Shown here: in pieces, positions 50,841 to 60,248 of the stretch
Position numbering within the stretch: the stretch's first letter is position 1
How the letters are laid out: each line of letters opens with the position of its first letter
Assembly: GCA_020161295.1 (NCBI GenBank)
Contig: JAIUOA010000004.1
Coordinates: 1-64,000 of the forward strand
Direction of reading: 5' to 3'
Origin: Bacillota bacterium
GTDB lineage: Bacteria > Bacillota > Clostridia > Peptostreptococcales > Acidaminobacteraceae
DNA length: 64,000 bases
Position numbers and translations under genes: made by a program
Notes under the pieces: model-generated
Database searches by the model: none
The model's input: the letters and a program-made list of their open reading frames with translations, nothing else
What the model was told of the DNA's origin: nothing

Positions 50841-51956
50841 TTGCCCATGCAAATCGTTAAAGTCAAAATGCCACATCATCCATATGAAGTTCAAATTGCT
50901 TCCGGTCAATTAAATGGCACCTTTATGACGGGATTAATCTCGCGGTATAACAGTGTTTCCGATTATGTCATCATCACCGATGCGCAGATTTTCGGACTTT
51001 ATAGCGATTGGCTTACCGATAGGAACGTCATCATCGTAGCGAGTGGTGAAAGCAGTAAATGCTTCAGTATGCTGGAAAATGTCCTCGAGCAAATGGCTTC
51101 TTATCAGCTGACGCGAAATGGACTTGTCATCGCTTTTGGTGGCGGTGTGATCGGTGATTTGGCAGGATTTGCCGCATCGGTATATAAGCGTGGGATTCGG
51201 TGGATCGGCGTTCCCACCACATTGCTCAGTATGGTGGATAGCAGTGTCGGGGGTAAGGTGGCGGTGAACCTAAGGGCCGGTAAAAATCTGGCGGGTGCTT
51301 TTCATCAGCCGGAAGCCGTGTTTATTGATCCTGTGATGCTAGACACATTGGACAAACGAGAAGTTTCAAACGGTTTGGCTGAGATGGTCAAGCTAGGCGT
51401 GGCACTGGATAAGGATTATTTTGAGGCGCTCGAGCGCTTTCCTATAGAAAAGGTTTTTTCAGCACATGAACTGACATCACATGAAGCAGAGCGCTGGTCC
51501 GACCTCATCCGTCGCGCTTGCGAGATTAAAGCGGAAATCGTCGCCTCTGACGAACGCGATACGGGAAGGCGAATGCTGCTCAACTTCGGACATACCATTG
51601 GGCACGCCATTGAACGTTATGATTCATATCGTGAACGATTACATGGTGAAGCCGTGGCCATGGGCATGTGGCTAAAGTGTCGCATCGCCCATTCGGAGGG
51701 ATTCATAAGCGCTGATGTACTGCTGCGTATCGGGTGTCTGCTTGACCGATGTGGACTTAAGCGCACACTTCCACCTATGGAAATAGATGCTTTCCGATCG
51801 CTTTTAGAGGGCATCGGCCATGATAAGAAGCAGGATCACCAAATTCACGAGGGTCAAGTGAACTGGGTCGTGTTAAGAGGGCTTGGGAGCAGTACGCTGG
51901 CGTCTTTACCTTACCACGAAATGATGAACAAGCTTGAAGAAGCCTATAAGGAGTAA
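50841..51956 (+). CDS. aroB: 3-dehydroquinate synthase
   Basis: Second step of the shikimate pathway: DAHP to 3-dehydroquinate, needing NAD+ and a divalent metal. 371 residues. NAD site GGGVIGDLAGFAAS (about 97-110), PTTLLSMVDSSVGGK (about 122-136) and the metal-binding NFGHTIGHA (about 249-257) are intact. The TTG at 50841 lies five bases after GGAGGT; an ATG two codons later (50847) is the alternative at 11 bases. It opens the aroB-aroA-aroC-aroE operon. Confidence 0.94.
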   Translation: MPMQIVKVKMPHHPYEVQIASGQLNGTFMTGLISRYNSVSDYVIITDAQIFGLYSDWLTDRNVIIVASGESSKCFSMLENVLEQMASYQLTRNGLVIAFGGGVIGDLAGFAASVYKRGIRWIGVPTTLLSMVDSSVGGKVAVNLRAGKNLAGAFHQPEAVFIDPVMLDTLDKREVSNGLAEMVKLGVALDKDYFEALERFPIEKVFSAHELTSHEAERWSDLIRRACEIKAEIVASDERDTGRRMLLNFGHTIGHAIERYDSYRERLHGEAVAMGMWLKCRIAHSEGFISADVLLRIGCLLDRCGLKRTLPPMEIDAFRSLLEGIGHDKKQDHQIHEGQVNWVVLRGLGSSTLASLPYHEMMNKLEEAYKE

Positions 51957-51959
51957 ACC

Positions 51960-53222
51960 TTGATCGATATCGTCACTATCACCCCAAATAAGTTAAAAGG
52001 AACCCTCAGACCGCCATCGTCGAAAAGTGCTGGTCATCGCGCCATCATTTGTGCAGCCTTATCTAAGGAAATATCCATTATATCAGGTGTGGACCGTTCT
52101 GAGGACATCGATGCCACCATCGAGGCCATGACCGCGTTTGGTGCCCATATCCATTTCGGTACACACGGTGAATTTACGATCCATCATCCTGCCATCACGG
52201 GGGATCAAATAACGCCAGACGACCCGCATCAGTTGATTACCATCGACTGTAAAGAGTCGGGATCTACGGCGCGTTTTTTGATGCCTTTTTTTCATTTGGT
52301 ACCGAGTCCGGTGCGGTATATCGGCGCAGCAGGATTAAGGGCACGCCCTTTTGATCTTTACCGTGATTTGTTCTTAAGCCAGGGCATTTCTTACGAGGAT
52401 GAGAACGGAAGGCTCCCTATAACCCTTTCCGGTCGCTTGAACCCCGGCCATTTCATTATCAAAGGCAATGTCAGCTCTCAGTTTATCAGTGGCTTACTGT
52501 TTATTTTGCCACTTTTAAAGGAAGAGTCGGTTTTGACGGTGATTCCCCCCTTCGAATCGAAGGATTACGTCGCATTGACGCTGGAAGCATTAGACGCGTT
52601 TGGTGTAAAGGTTATTCAAAAAGACCCGCTGACTTTCTCGATTCCTGGTAATCAATCCTATCGTGGGCATAATGCAACGGTTGAAGTGGATTATTCCCAG
52701 GCGGCTTTCTGGCTCATGGCCAATCATTTAGGCGCGGATATTCGCCTAGAAGGCTTATCGCCTATCTCGAAGCAAGCGGATCGTGTCATCACACAATTTA
52801 TCGATGAAATGTCTCGTCCGAATGCAGGTGCTGAGCGCGTCTTCGACGTTTCGCAATGTCCGGACCTGCTGCCTATATTAGCGACCGGCCTCTGCTTGAC
52901 CCCTGGACGCTCCAGAATCAAAGGTGGCGAGCGCGTACGGATAAAAGAATCCGACCGAATTCATGCCATCGCCACAGAGCTGAGTAAGCTAGGCGCCCAT
53001 CTAAATGAAACGCCAGATGGATTGATCATCGAGGGTGTGGAGACTTTAACGGGTACTGAGGTGGAAGCGTGGAATGATCACCGAATTGCGATGGCGCTGG
53101 CCATAGCAGCGATGAGAGCAACCGGCACTGTGACGCTTCATGGGGCAGGTTCAGTAAGAAAGTCTTACCCGAAGTTTTGGGAGGATTATCAAGCTTTAGG
53201 AGGAACATTAAATGTCAAGTAG
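51960..53222 (+). CDS. aroA: 3-phosphoshikimate 1-carboxyvinyltransferase (EPSP synthase)
   Basis: Joins PEP and shikimate 3-phosphate to form EPSP. 420 residues. The N-terminal LRPPSSKSAGHRAI (about 16-29) and the ESGSTARFLMPFF block (about 97-109) contact the substrates, and KGGERVRIKESDRI (about 320-333) with WNDHRIAMALA near 368 complete the active site. It starts with TTG three bases after the aroB stop, with AAGGAG upstream. The last 11 bases overlap aroC. The sequence departs from the E. coli-type GNAGTAMR motif. Confidence 0.94.
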   Translation: MIDIVTITPNKLKGTLRPPSSKSAGHRAIICAALSKEISIISGVDRSEDIDATIEAMTAFGAHIHFGTHGEFTIHHPAITGDQITPDDPHQLITIDCKESGSTARFLMPFFHLVPSPVRYIGAAGLRARPFDLYRDLFLSQGISYEDENGRLPITLSGRLNPGHFIIKGNVSSQFISGLLFILPLLKEESVLTVIPPFESKDYVALTLEALDAFGVKVIQKDPLTFSIPGNQSYRGHNATVEVDYSQAAFWLMANHLGADIRLEGLSPISKQADRVITQFIDEMSRPNAGAERVFDVSQCPDLLPILATGLCLTPGRSRIKGGERVRIKESDRIHAIATELSKLGAHLNETPDGLIIEGVETLTGTEVEAWNDHRIAMALAIAAMRATGTVTLHGAGSVRKSYPKFWEDYQALGGTLNVK

Positions 53223-54303
53223 CCTCGGACAGTTTATCAAATTGACGTTATTCGGAGAATCCCATGGTGAATCGGTGGGCTGTGTCATCGATGGCTTGCC
53301 GCCAGGACTGACCATCGATTTTACGCATGTGGATACGCGCCTTAATCAAAGAAGACCTGGAAATCATGGATTAACCTCCCAGCGGACGGAAACGGACCAG
53401 TATCATATCTCCAGTGGCTTATATCAGGGAAAAACCACAGGGACGCCGTTGATGGTGAGTTTTCCAAATGCAGATCGAAGGTCTGCCGATTATGACCAGA
53501 TAAAGCGCGTTTATAGGCCAGGACACGCAGATTATACCGGTCAGGTTAAATATAAGGGGGCCAATGATCCACGCGGTGGTGGTCATTTTTCGGCGAGATT
53601 GACAGCCCCGATCGTATTCGCAGGTGCCATCGCTGAACAACTCCTTAATGAAAGAAATATCCACATCGCCGGACATATCCTTTCCATCGGAAAAGCAAAA
53701 AGCCAAAGCCTTTCAGAGTTCAGCGGTTATGATGAGACTTTAGAGGTATTAGACAAAGCGCCCTGCAATCTGCTCCATGGACATGCAGAAAAGCTACTCG
53801 CTGAGGTGGAGGAAGCAAAGCAAAATAAAGACTCAGTCGGTGCGGTGGTGGAAGCTGCCGTATTCGGACTTCCAGTCGGGCTTGGTGCGCCATTTTTCGA
53901 TACGGTGGAAAGCCGATTATCGTATGCGCTGTTCGCTATTCCCGCTGTAAAAGGCGTTAGCTTCGGCGATGGATTCGATTATTCTAAAAAACGCGGCAGT
54001 GAAGTGGTGGATGCCTTTGTTTTAGACCATCAAGGCAACGTGAAAACCAACGCCAACCATAATGGCGGTGTTAATGGCGGCATCACCAACGGGATGCCAC
54101 TGCTGTTTAAATGTGCCTTTAAGCCGACTGCCTCCATAACTGGTAAAATGGAAACGCTTGATTTTGAAAGTGGTGAAATGACCACGTTGGAAATAGAGGG
54201 ACGACATGATCCATGCGTTGCGCTTAGAGCAGTCCCAGTGGTGAAAAGTATCGCGGCATTAGTAATCCTCGATATGATGCTGGAATCACACTTGATTGAG
54301 TAA
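53212..54303 (+). CDS. aroC: chorismate synthase
   Basis: Converts EPSP to chorismate with reduced FMN. 363 residues. Recognised by LTLFGESHGESVGCVIDG (about 11-28), RRPGNHGLTS (about 47-56) and the GGGHFSARLTAPIV block (about 122-135). The ATG lies inside the end of aroA after TTTAGGAGG, so translation is coupled. A flavin reductase is needed in monofunctional enzymes; none is in this operon. It is followed by aroE after ten bases. Confidence 0.95.
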   Translation: MSSSLGQFIKLTLFGESHGESVGCVIDGLPPGLTIDFTHVDTRLNQRRPGNHGLTSQRTETDQYHISSGLYQGKTTGTPLMVSFPNADRRSADYDQIKRVYRPGHADYTGQVKYKGANDPRGGGHFSARLTAPIVFAGAIAEQLLNERNIHIAGHILSIGKAKSQSLSEFSGYDETLEVLDKAPCNLLHGHAEKLLAEVEEAKQNKDSVGAVVEAAVFGLPVGLGAPFFDTVESRLSYALFAIPAVKGVSFGDGFDYSKKRGSEVVDAFVLDHQGNVKTNANHNGGVNGGITNGMPLLFKCAFKPTASITGKMETLDFESGEMTTLEIEGRHDPCVALRAVPVVKSIAALVILDMMLESHLIE

Positions 54304-54313
54304 GGAGCAGGCC

Positions 54314-55144
54314 ATGACTAAGCACTATGCATTAATCGGTGAAAGCTTATCCTATAGCCGTTCTCCAGAAATCCATGCAGCCATTTTGAATTACTTAAAA
54401 GCAGAAGGGACCTATGAACTTAAGGAAATCACTAAAGCGTCGTCTGTCGATCTTCAGGCGCTTTCCGGTATTCTAGCGGGTTACGACGGCTTCAATGTGA
54501 CGATTCCCTATAAAACCACCTTAATCCCACTCATGGATGAGATTGATCCGTTAGCTCAAAGGATAGGTGCCATCAATACAGTCCACCGAAAGCAGGGAAA
54601 ATTTATCGGGTATAACACCGATTATGACGGCTTGAAGCATGCCCTCAAGCAGCTGGGCATTATGGATAACCGGCCATATTCTCGAGGTGTAATCCTCGGT
54701 ACGGGCGGTTCTTCTAAGATGGCTGAGGTGCTGCTGGAGGACCTGAATTTTAACGAGATTATCGTCGTATCTCGAACACCGGCGCGCTATAAAGGAGCGC
54801 ATAAGGTGGTGGATTATGATACTTTTTTTAGAAGTGATTTCACCGCTGAGCTCCTACTGAATTGCACACCCCTTGGGCATCAAGAGGATCCGCTGATCGC
54901 CTTTTTTAAACCGGAGGTGTTCGATCGCTTTACGCGATTTATGGACCTGGGGTATAATCCCTCTGTGACGCCATTGATGCGGATAGCGGCCAAATCGAAC
55001 GCGCAAATGATGAATGGTTTTCTTATGCTAGTGGCGCAAGCTGTTTATGCTGAACGCATCTGGCATCTAAGCAAATTCGAAGGCGATGGCAGTGTCGATC
55101 TGAATCAGCTGATTGAGATGGTTTATGATGCACTGAACAAGTGA
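54314..55144 (+). CDS. aroE: shikimate dehydrogenase
   Basis: NADPH-dependent reduction of 3-dehydroshikimate to shikimate. 276 residues. Shikimate-binding IGESLSYSRSPEIH (about 7-20), the catalytic Lys in NVTIPYKTT (about 63-71) and the Asp in NTDYDGL (about 103-109) are present. The nucleotide loop is GTGGSSKMA instead of the usual GAGG(A/S)A. ATG 54314 follows AAGGAG; the TTG at 54296 is inside aroC and lacks an SD. Last gene of the operon, followed by a long terminator. aroD/aroQ, aroK and the DAHP synthase are not in the window. Confidence 0.93.
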   Translation: MTKHYALIGESLSYSRSPEIHAAILNYLKAEGTYELKEITKASSVDLQALSGILAGYDGFNVTIPYKTTLIPLMDEIDPLAQRIGAINTVHRKQGKFIGYNTDYDGLKHALKQLGIMDNRPYSRGVILGTGGSSKMAEVLLEDLNFNEIIVVSRTPARYKGAHKVVDYDTFFRSDFTAELLLNCTPLGHQEDPLIAFFKPEVFDRFTRFMDLGYNPSVTPLMRIAAKSNAQMMNGFLMLVAQAVYAERIWHLSKFEGDGSVDLNQLIEMVYDALNK

Positions 55145-55169
55145 GAAGTTGACGATGAATGAATTATGA

Positions 55170-55230
55170 ACAGATGTTCAAATTTTGTACATGAAGTTGT
55201 ACAGTAATTGGACATCTGTTTGTTTTTTTG
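55170..55230 (+). terminator. long terminator after aroE
   Basis: Outer arms ACAGATGT (55170-55177) and ACATCTGT (55212-55219), with further pairing inside (GTACA/TGTAC), followed by TTGTTTTTTTG. The bulged stem is unusually long but ends in a clear T run. Confidence 0.8.
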
Positions 55231-55375
55231 ACAAAGAAGGTGAACGGACCTTATGGCAGTGCGCTAATTACCAACACTTCTTGGTATTTTTCATCCCCAC
55301 GATAACTTGGCATGGGTCTTGCTTTATGATTAGGTGGAATATTCAATTTAATAATTTCAAAAATGGGGTGAATTC

Positions 55376-56251
55376 GTGAGTACTTTTATTCAAGTCATAC
55401 TGCGTAGCTTAGAAACAGGCAGTATTTATGCTTTAGCTGCGCTCAGTATCATCATTATCTTTAGAACCTCGAACATCGTCAACTTTTCACAGGGGGCTGT
55501 GGGGATGTTCAATACCTTTGTGGTCACCTACCTATTCAACACCATGGGGATCAACATTTGGCTCGCGGCATTAGGGGGGATTGTCAGTTCCATTTTGCTG
55601 GGAATTGTCATCGACCTCGTCATCATCCGCCATACGAAAAAGGTACATCCTGAAGCGAAGCAAATCATCACGCTGGGAATGATGATGATCGTTCTGGGAA
55701 TCGCGCCGATCCTGTTTGGTGTGGATCCACTAAGGCTTCCAAAGATGATTGAGACAGGCAACCTTTCTGTTCTAGGTGCGGATATTTCGTATAACGGCTT
55801 ATTCAATATCTTCTTCGGCTTGTTGGTAATGGGTGGGCTCTTCTTTATCCTTCAAAAGACCAAAATCGGATTAGCTGTGCGTTCCACGGCATCAAATGAA
55901 TATACTGCAAAGCTCATGGGTGTTCCGACGAAGACCGTTACCATGGGCGCATGGGCAGTGGCAGGAGCACTGGGTGTCATCTCAGGCATCATGACAGCGC
56001 CTATGACCTCAGTAACCCTTCATATCCTAGATGACGTTCAGCTCAATGCACTGATCGCTGTCGTGCTAGGCGGATTTCAAACCTTTTATGGTCCAGTCGT
56101 CGGAGCATATATCATCGGTGTTGGGCGAAACCTGCTTTTATTCTATGGCAGTTCCGTCTGGGGAGGCCAGATTCTGTATATTCTGATATTGCTATTCTTA
56201 GTGTTCAGACCACACGGTTTGTTCGGTAAGAAAATCGTTAAGAAGGTATAG
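55376..56251 (+). CDS. livH: branched-chain amino acid ABC transporter permease LivH
   Basis: 291-residue inner membrane permease with about eight hydrophobic segments and the family segments ALAALSIIIIFRTSNIVNFSQG in two parts (about 19-40) and the cytoplasmic EAA-like loop near GLAVRSTASNEYTAKLMGV (about 164-182). With LivM it forms the channel for Leu/Ile/Val or related substrates. It starts with GTG 11 bases after GGGGTG. First gene of a five-gene liv cluster; the 145 bases between the aroE terminator and this gene hold its promoter, which I could not fix exactly. Confidence 0.92.
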   Translation: MSTFIQVILRSLETGSIYALAALSIIIIFRTSNIVNFSQGAVGMFNTFVVTYLFNTMGINIWLAALGGIVSSILLGIVIDLVIIRHTKKVHPEAKQIITLGMMMIVLGIAPILFGVDPLRLPKMIETGNLSVLGADISYNGLFNIFFGLLVMGGLFFILQKTKIGLAVRSTASNEYTAKLMGVPTKTVTMGAWAVAGALGVISGIMTAPMTSVTLHILDDVQLNALIAVVLGGFQTFYGPVVGAYIIGVGRNLLLFYGSSVWGGQILYILILLFLVFRPHGLFGKKIVKKV

Positions 56252-56259
56252 GTGACCTC

Positions 56260-57249
56260 ATGAAAAAACTCATAAAAAATCCACACTTGCACTTCATATT
56301 CCTGGGCTTATTATTAATGATCGTCCCGAAACTCGCAGAAATGGGGCTCTTTAAGGTAAGCTATGTCACCACGTTAGGTGGTACGTTCATACTGGCCATC
56401 GCTGCTTTAGGCCTTAATATCCTTCTCGGATTTTCAGGGCTGGTCTCTTTAGGCACCGCCGGTTTTATGGGACTGGCCGCTTACCTTTCAGCGTATTTCA
56501 CTGTGGATTTAGGACTCTCCTTTGAACTCAGTTTGATCCTCGCGGTTGTGATTCCCACTATCGTAGGGATTTTAGTGGGTCTGGTCTCGCTAAAAATCGA
56601 GGGCATCTACCTCGCCATCGCCACACTTGCCGTTTCTGAAATCCTACGAAAAACATTTGAAGAGTTCGACTTTTTCACAGGTGGCTTCAGTGGTAAGACC
56701 GCGAGTTATCCGACGTTATTAGGCACTTATGAGCTTGACCGCGCGGGGATGTATTACTTCGTCGTAGCGGTACTGATTATCGTCATGCTGATCACCTATA
56801 ACATGATGAATGGCCGATTAGGCCGAGCGCTGAACGCCATGAGAGGTAGCGAAGCGGCTTCACAAGCCATGGGCGTCAACCTTCTGAATCATCGTCTCAT
56901 CGCGTTTGCACTGGCGACGATGTATGCCAGCATCGCAGGTGTTTTATACGTTCACTTTATCAAATATTCTTATCCGTCCATCTGGACGCTCAAGCTCTCC
57001 TTAGACTTCCTGGCCATGATCGTCATAGGCGGTCTCAGGTCCATCTACGGCACGCTTTTAGGCGCGTTTATCGTGTTCGCAGTGCCCGATCTGTTCCTTA
57101 AACAAATACCGTTCTTCAGCGAAATGTCCTACGTCTTAAACGGCGTTCTCATCATACTCGTCATCATTTTTTATCCAAATGGACTCATTAACATGTTTGC
57201 GGATATTAAAAGGCTGTTCAACAAACTCAGTAAAGGGGAGGGCAAATAG
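56260..57249 (+). CDS. livM: branched-chain amino acid ABC transporter permease LivM
   Basis: 329-residue permease with eight to ten hydrophobic segments. The signature LNILLGFSGLVSLGTAGFMG (about 53-72) and the cytoplasmic loop GRALNAMRGSEAASQAMGVN (about 187-206) are typical of LivM. It starts eight bases after the livH stop and ends two bases before livG. Partner of LivH in the membrane. Confidence 0.93.
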   Translation: MKKLIKNPHLHFIFLGLLLMIVPKLAEMGLFKVSYVTTLGGTFILAIAALGLNILLGFSGLVSLGTAGFMGLAAYLSAYFTVDLGLSFELSLILAVVIPTIVGILVGLVSLKIEGIYLAIATLAVSEILRKTFEEFDFFTGGFSGKTASYPTLLGTYELDRAGMYYFVVAVLIIVMLITYNMMNGRLGRALNAMRGSEAASQAMGVNLLNHRLIAFALATMYASIAGVLYVHFIKYSYPSIWTLKLSLDFLAMIVIGGLRSIYGTLLGAFIVFAVPDLFLKQIPFFSEMSYVLNGVLIILVIIFYPNGLINMFADIKRLFNKLSKGEGK

Positions 57250-57251
57250 TC

Positions 57252-58058
57252 ATGGAGAATTTAAATGGCTTGGTACTGAAGGTGGATGCCCTTTCCATCG
57301 CATTCGGGGGACTAAAGGCAGTGGATAACCTCTCCTTTGATATTAAGGAAAACGAAGTGTTCGGTTTAATTGGTCCCAATGGTGCAGGAAAGACCACCGC
57401 ATTCAACTGTATTACGCAGTTTTATAAGCCTAATTCAGGGACTTTGCTCTTTAAGGGCAGAGATGAACAGGTTCACGATCTACAGAAAAAGAAGGTCCAC
57501 GAAATCATCAAGCTTGGACTCGTCAGAACCTTTCAAAACGTCGAGCTGATTAGGGAGTTATCCGTTATCGATAACGTCCTGATCGGTGCACATGTGGATT
57601 TTATATCGACGATCATCGATCAAGCCTTTAGGCTTCCTAGAGCAAGACGCGAAGAAAAAGCCCTTCGAAAGGAGGCGCTTAGAATTCTAGGTGTCTTAGG
57701 AATCGAAGACCGTGCCCTGCTTCCGGCAGGTGGACAGCCATATGGTGTTTTAAAGAAAGTGGAGTTTGCCAGAGCACTTATGTCAAACCCGCGACTCATT
57801 ATTCTTGATGAGCCAGCAGCAGGTTTAAATGACAGTGAAACCATCGAACTGGCTAAGCTGATACGAAAGCTTCGTGATGAGCTTGGATGCTCCATCCTTT
57901 TGGTTGAGCATGACATGCGACTCGTCATGGATGTGTGCGACAGGATTTGCGCCATCTCCTTTGGTAAGTTCTTAGCGGTTGGCACACCAAAAGAAATAAA
58001 GGAAAATAGAGATGTTCAAATTGCTTATCTAGGAATCGAGGTGGAAGCCAATGCATAG
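57252..58058 (+). CDS. livG: branched-chain amino acid ABC transporter ATPase LivG
   Basis: 268-residue ABC ATPase. Walker A GPNGAGKTT (about 43-51), Walker B region LIILDEPAAGLN (about 178-189) and the H-loop VEHDM are intact. The signature motif region is AGGQPYGVLKKVEFARAL, where the usual LSxGQ is replaced by a diverged PYG form, as is common in LivG. ATG after GGGGAGGGC; the last eight bases overlap livF. Confidence 0.93.
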   Translation: MENLNGLVLKVDALSIAFGGLKAVDNLSFDIKENEVFGLIGPNGAGKTTAFNCITQFYKPNSGTLLFKGRDEQVHDLQKKKVHEIIKLGLVRTFQNVELIRELSVIDNVLIGAHVDFISTIIDQAFRLPRARREEKALRKEALRILGVLGIEDRALLPAGGQPYGVLKKVEFARALMSNPRLIILDEPAAGLNDSETIELAKLIRKLRDELGCSILLVEHDMRLVMDVCDRICAISFGKFLAVGTPKEIKENRDVQIAYLGIEVEANA

Positions 58059-58779
58059 AAATGAAACCAAGGCTTTGACGGTGTCAGGTTTAGTGGTGCG
58101 TTATGGCGCGGTAGAAGCACTAAAAGGCATTGACCTGGATGTAAGAGAGGGAGAAATCGTCGCCCTATTAGGTGCCAATGGCGCTGGTAAAACATCGACG
58201 CTGAGAACCATCTCGGGGCTCGTAGAGGCAACTGGAGGGTCGATTAAGCTACATGGAAAGGAACTCGTAGGACTTGAAGCGGAAAAAATCGCTTATGCAG
58301 GCGTTGCGCAGTCGCCTGAAGGTCGCGCAGTCTTTAGAGATTTTACCGTCGAAGAAAATCTGAAAATCGGCGCGTTTACGTTGAAAGATAAAAAAGCCAT
58401 TTTAGAAAACTTTGAACGGGTCTACCGATACTTTCCTGTATTAAAAGAGCGCAAGAACCAGGTGGCATCTACGCTATCAGGCGGCGAACAACAGATGTTG
58501 GCCATCGCACGTGCACTCATGAGCAGCCCTAAGATCCTACTTTTGGACGAGCCCTCGCTGGGGTTAGCACCCCTCATCGTCCAGGACATCATGAGAATCG
58601 TTAAAGAAATAAAGAACGAGGGCACAACAGTGGTCATCGTGGAGCAAAATGCGGCGCAGACACTAAAAATTGCAGATTATGCGTATTTGCTTGAGCTAGG
58701 AAAAATAAAAAAACAAGGACCAGCAGAGGAACTTAGAAATGATCCCGCGCTCATCGAGGCCTATTTGGGATCGCATTAA
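58051..58779 (+). CDS. livF: branched-chain amino acid ABC transporter ATPase LivF
   Basis: 242-residue ABC ATPase. Walker A GANGAGKTS (about 38-46), signature LSGGEQQ (about 144-150) and Walker B ILLLDEPSLGLAP (about 164-176) are complete. It forms the ATPase pair with LivG. It overlaps livG by eight bases. A perfect hairpin without a T run lies between it and the binding-protein gene. Confidence 0.94.
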   Translation: MHRNETKALTVSGLVVRYGAVEALKGIDLDVREGEIVALLGANGAGKTSTLRTISGLVEATGGSIKLHGKELVGLEAEKIAYAGVAQSPEGRAVFRDFTVEENLKIGAFTLKDKKAILENFERVYRYFPVLKERKNQVASTLSGGEQQMLAIARALMSSPKILLLDEPSLGLAPLIVQDIMRIVKEIKNEGTTVVIVEQNAAQTLKIADYAYLLELGKIKKQGPAEELRNDPALIEAYLGSH

Positions 58780-58804
58780 TGGGAATTATTGAATTTGAGG
58801 TATT

Positions 58805-58827
58805 CATTTGAAGCCACGCTTCAAATG
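58805..58827 (+). promoter_or_regulatory. intercistronic hairpin between livF and the binding-protein gene
   Basis: CATTTGAAGC (58805-58814) pairs perfectly with GCTTCAAATG (58818-58827) around a three-base loop. No T run follows, so it is not a normal terminator. It may stabilise or process the mRNA so that the binding protein is made in excess. Confidence 0.6.
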
Positions 58828-58865
58828 ATATATTAACAGCCAAGACTTAAGAGGAGGAATTTCAA

Positions 58866-60134
58866 ATGAAAAAGTTTTTATCGCTTTTATTGGTCTTCAT
58901 GATGGTGTTTTCGTTTGCAGGTTGTGCAAAGCAGGAGACTGAAACAGAAGCAACGACTGCTGCAGCAGCAGGGGAAGAAACAACCGCTGCAGTAGAAGAG
59001 TTAGAGTGGGCACAAGGCATCACGGATACTGAAATTATCGTCGCTAACAGCGCAGCGACATCAGGTGCGTTCGCGCCAGTAGGCGTTCCATTTAACGCAG
59101 GTATTGAAGCTTACTTTAAGAAAATCAATGATGAAGGTGGCATTCAAGGCAGACAACTCGTTTTCAAGCACGTGGATGACGAATTCGATCCTGTAAAAGG
59201 TAAAGCGGCACTTTCAAGCTTCGTAGAAGATGAAAAAGTATTCGCGATCGTCGGACATTTTGGTACACCTGTCGTAGCGGCAACGATCGAAGACATTAAG
59301 AGCTATGGCATCCCAGCGGTTTACTTTGCCACAGGTATCGGTCAACTTTATAACGACAATGCTACTGACGAAGGCAGAAATATTTTCCCAGTTCAACCAA
59401 TCTACAAAACTGAAGGTAAAATCATGATCGCGCGTGCAGTGGGCGACTTCGGCGCTAAAAAAGTCGGCATCATCTATACTAACGACGATGCTGGAAAAGA
59501 CCTCTTATGGGGCGCGCAACAAATGGCAACTGAACTCGGTGTCGAGCTCGTGGAGCAACAAGTGGCTGCAGGTGCAACTGACGTTTCATCAGCCGTTACA
59601 GCGATTAAAGAAGCGAATGTTGACTTTATCGTAGGCGCTGCTATTCAAGCGACTTTCCCAACAGTCGTAAAAGAATTAGCGGCACAAAACGTGGATAAAG
59701 ACGTGATTACAACTTACGTTAACGTTTCACCAGTCATCGCTCAAGGCGTGGTAAACGAAATCGCTGGTAAATTTGATGTATACGGCAGCGGCTGGGTATC
59801 ATTCGAAGGCGATAGAGCAAAAGCTTTAGAAGAGTTCGCAAAATTCACTGTTGGCTATGAAACAAACGTTTATGCCATGACTGGCTGGATTGCTGCACAC
59901 TTCTTCGTAGAAGGCCTCAAGCGTGTGGATGGCGTCATTACTTGGGATAATTATATGGATGCCCTTGAATCGGCTCCGATCCAAAACCCATTCGGTGGTG
60001 AAATCAACTTTGGTGGTGGCTTAAGAGCAGGTACTCAAGAAATGAACCTTTCTAAAATCAATCCAGACAATAAAGATGGTGAATGGGTTCCAGTAAAAGA
60101 GCTTCAAACGATAGAATCAATTATCGGAAAATAA
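58866..60134 (+). CDS. livJ: branched-chain amino acid ABC transporter substrate-binding lipoprotein
   Basis: 422-residue type I periplasmic-binding-like lipoprotein. The signal peptide ends at FAGC (Cys 20), followed by a Thr/Ala/Glu-rich tether (21-50). The two-lobed Leu/Ile/Val-binding fold runs from about 53 to 420, with GAFAPVGVPFNAGIEAYF (about 67-84) in lobe 1. SD GAGGAGG precedes the ATG. It is last in the liv cluster rather than first. Ligand is inferred from neighbours; this family also binds urea, amides and aromatic compounds. A terminator follows. Confidence 0.92.
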   Translation: MKKFLSLLLVFMMVFSFAGCAKQETETEATTAAAAGEETTAAVEELEWAQGITDTEIIVANSAATSGAFAPVGVPFNAGIEAYFKKINDEGGIQGRQLVFKHVDDEFDPVKGKAALSSFVEDEKVFAIVGHFGTPVVAATIEDIKSYGIPAVYFATGIGQLYNDNATDEGRNIFPVQPIYKTEGKIMIARAVGDFGAKKVGIIYTNDDAGKDLLWGAQQMATELGVELVEQQVAAGATDVSSAVTAIKEANVDFIVGAAIQATFPTVVKELAAQNVDKDVITTYVNVSPVIAQGVVNEIAGKFDVYGSGWVSFEGDRAKALEEFAKFTVGYETNVYAMTGWIAAHFFVEGLKRVDGVITWDNYMDALESAPIQNPFGGEINFGGGLRAGTQEMNLSKINPDNKDGEWVPVKELQTIESIIGK

Positions 60135-60161
60135 TTGCATAATAACTGACTGCGATCGCAG

Positions 60162-60209
60162 ATGAATCCCGCCCATTTTCCATGTATAATGGAGTGGGAT
60201 TCATTTTTA
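60162..60209 (+). terminator. terminator after the liv cluster
   Basis: ATGAATCCC (60162-60170) pairs with GGGATTCAT (60196-60204), with an inner CCATT/AATGG stem, followed by TTTTAG. Confidence 0.85.
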
Positions 60210-60248
60210 GTGAATAGGTGTCATTGTTTATTAGATAAGGGTGGCAAA

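Noticed and set aside
55231..55375. Riboswitch or T-box before livH
   Set aside because: Only the aroE terminator and an AT-rich spacer are seen; no T-box sequence or second terminator is present.
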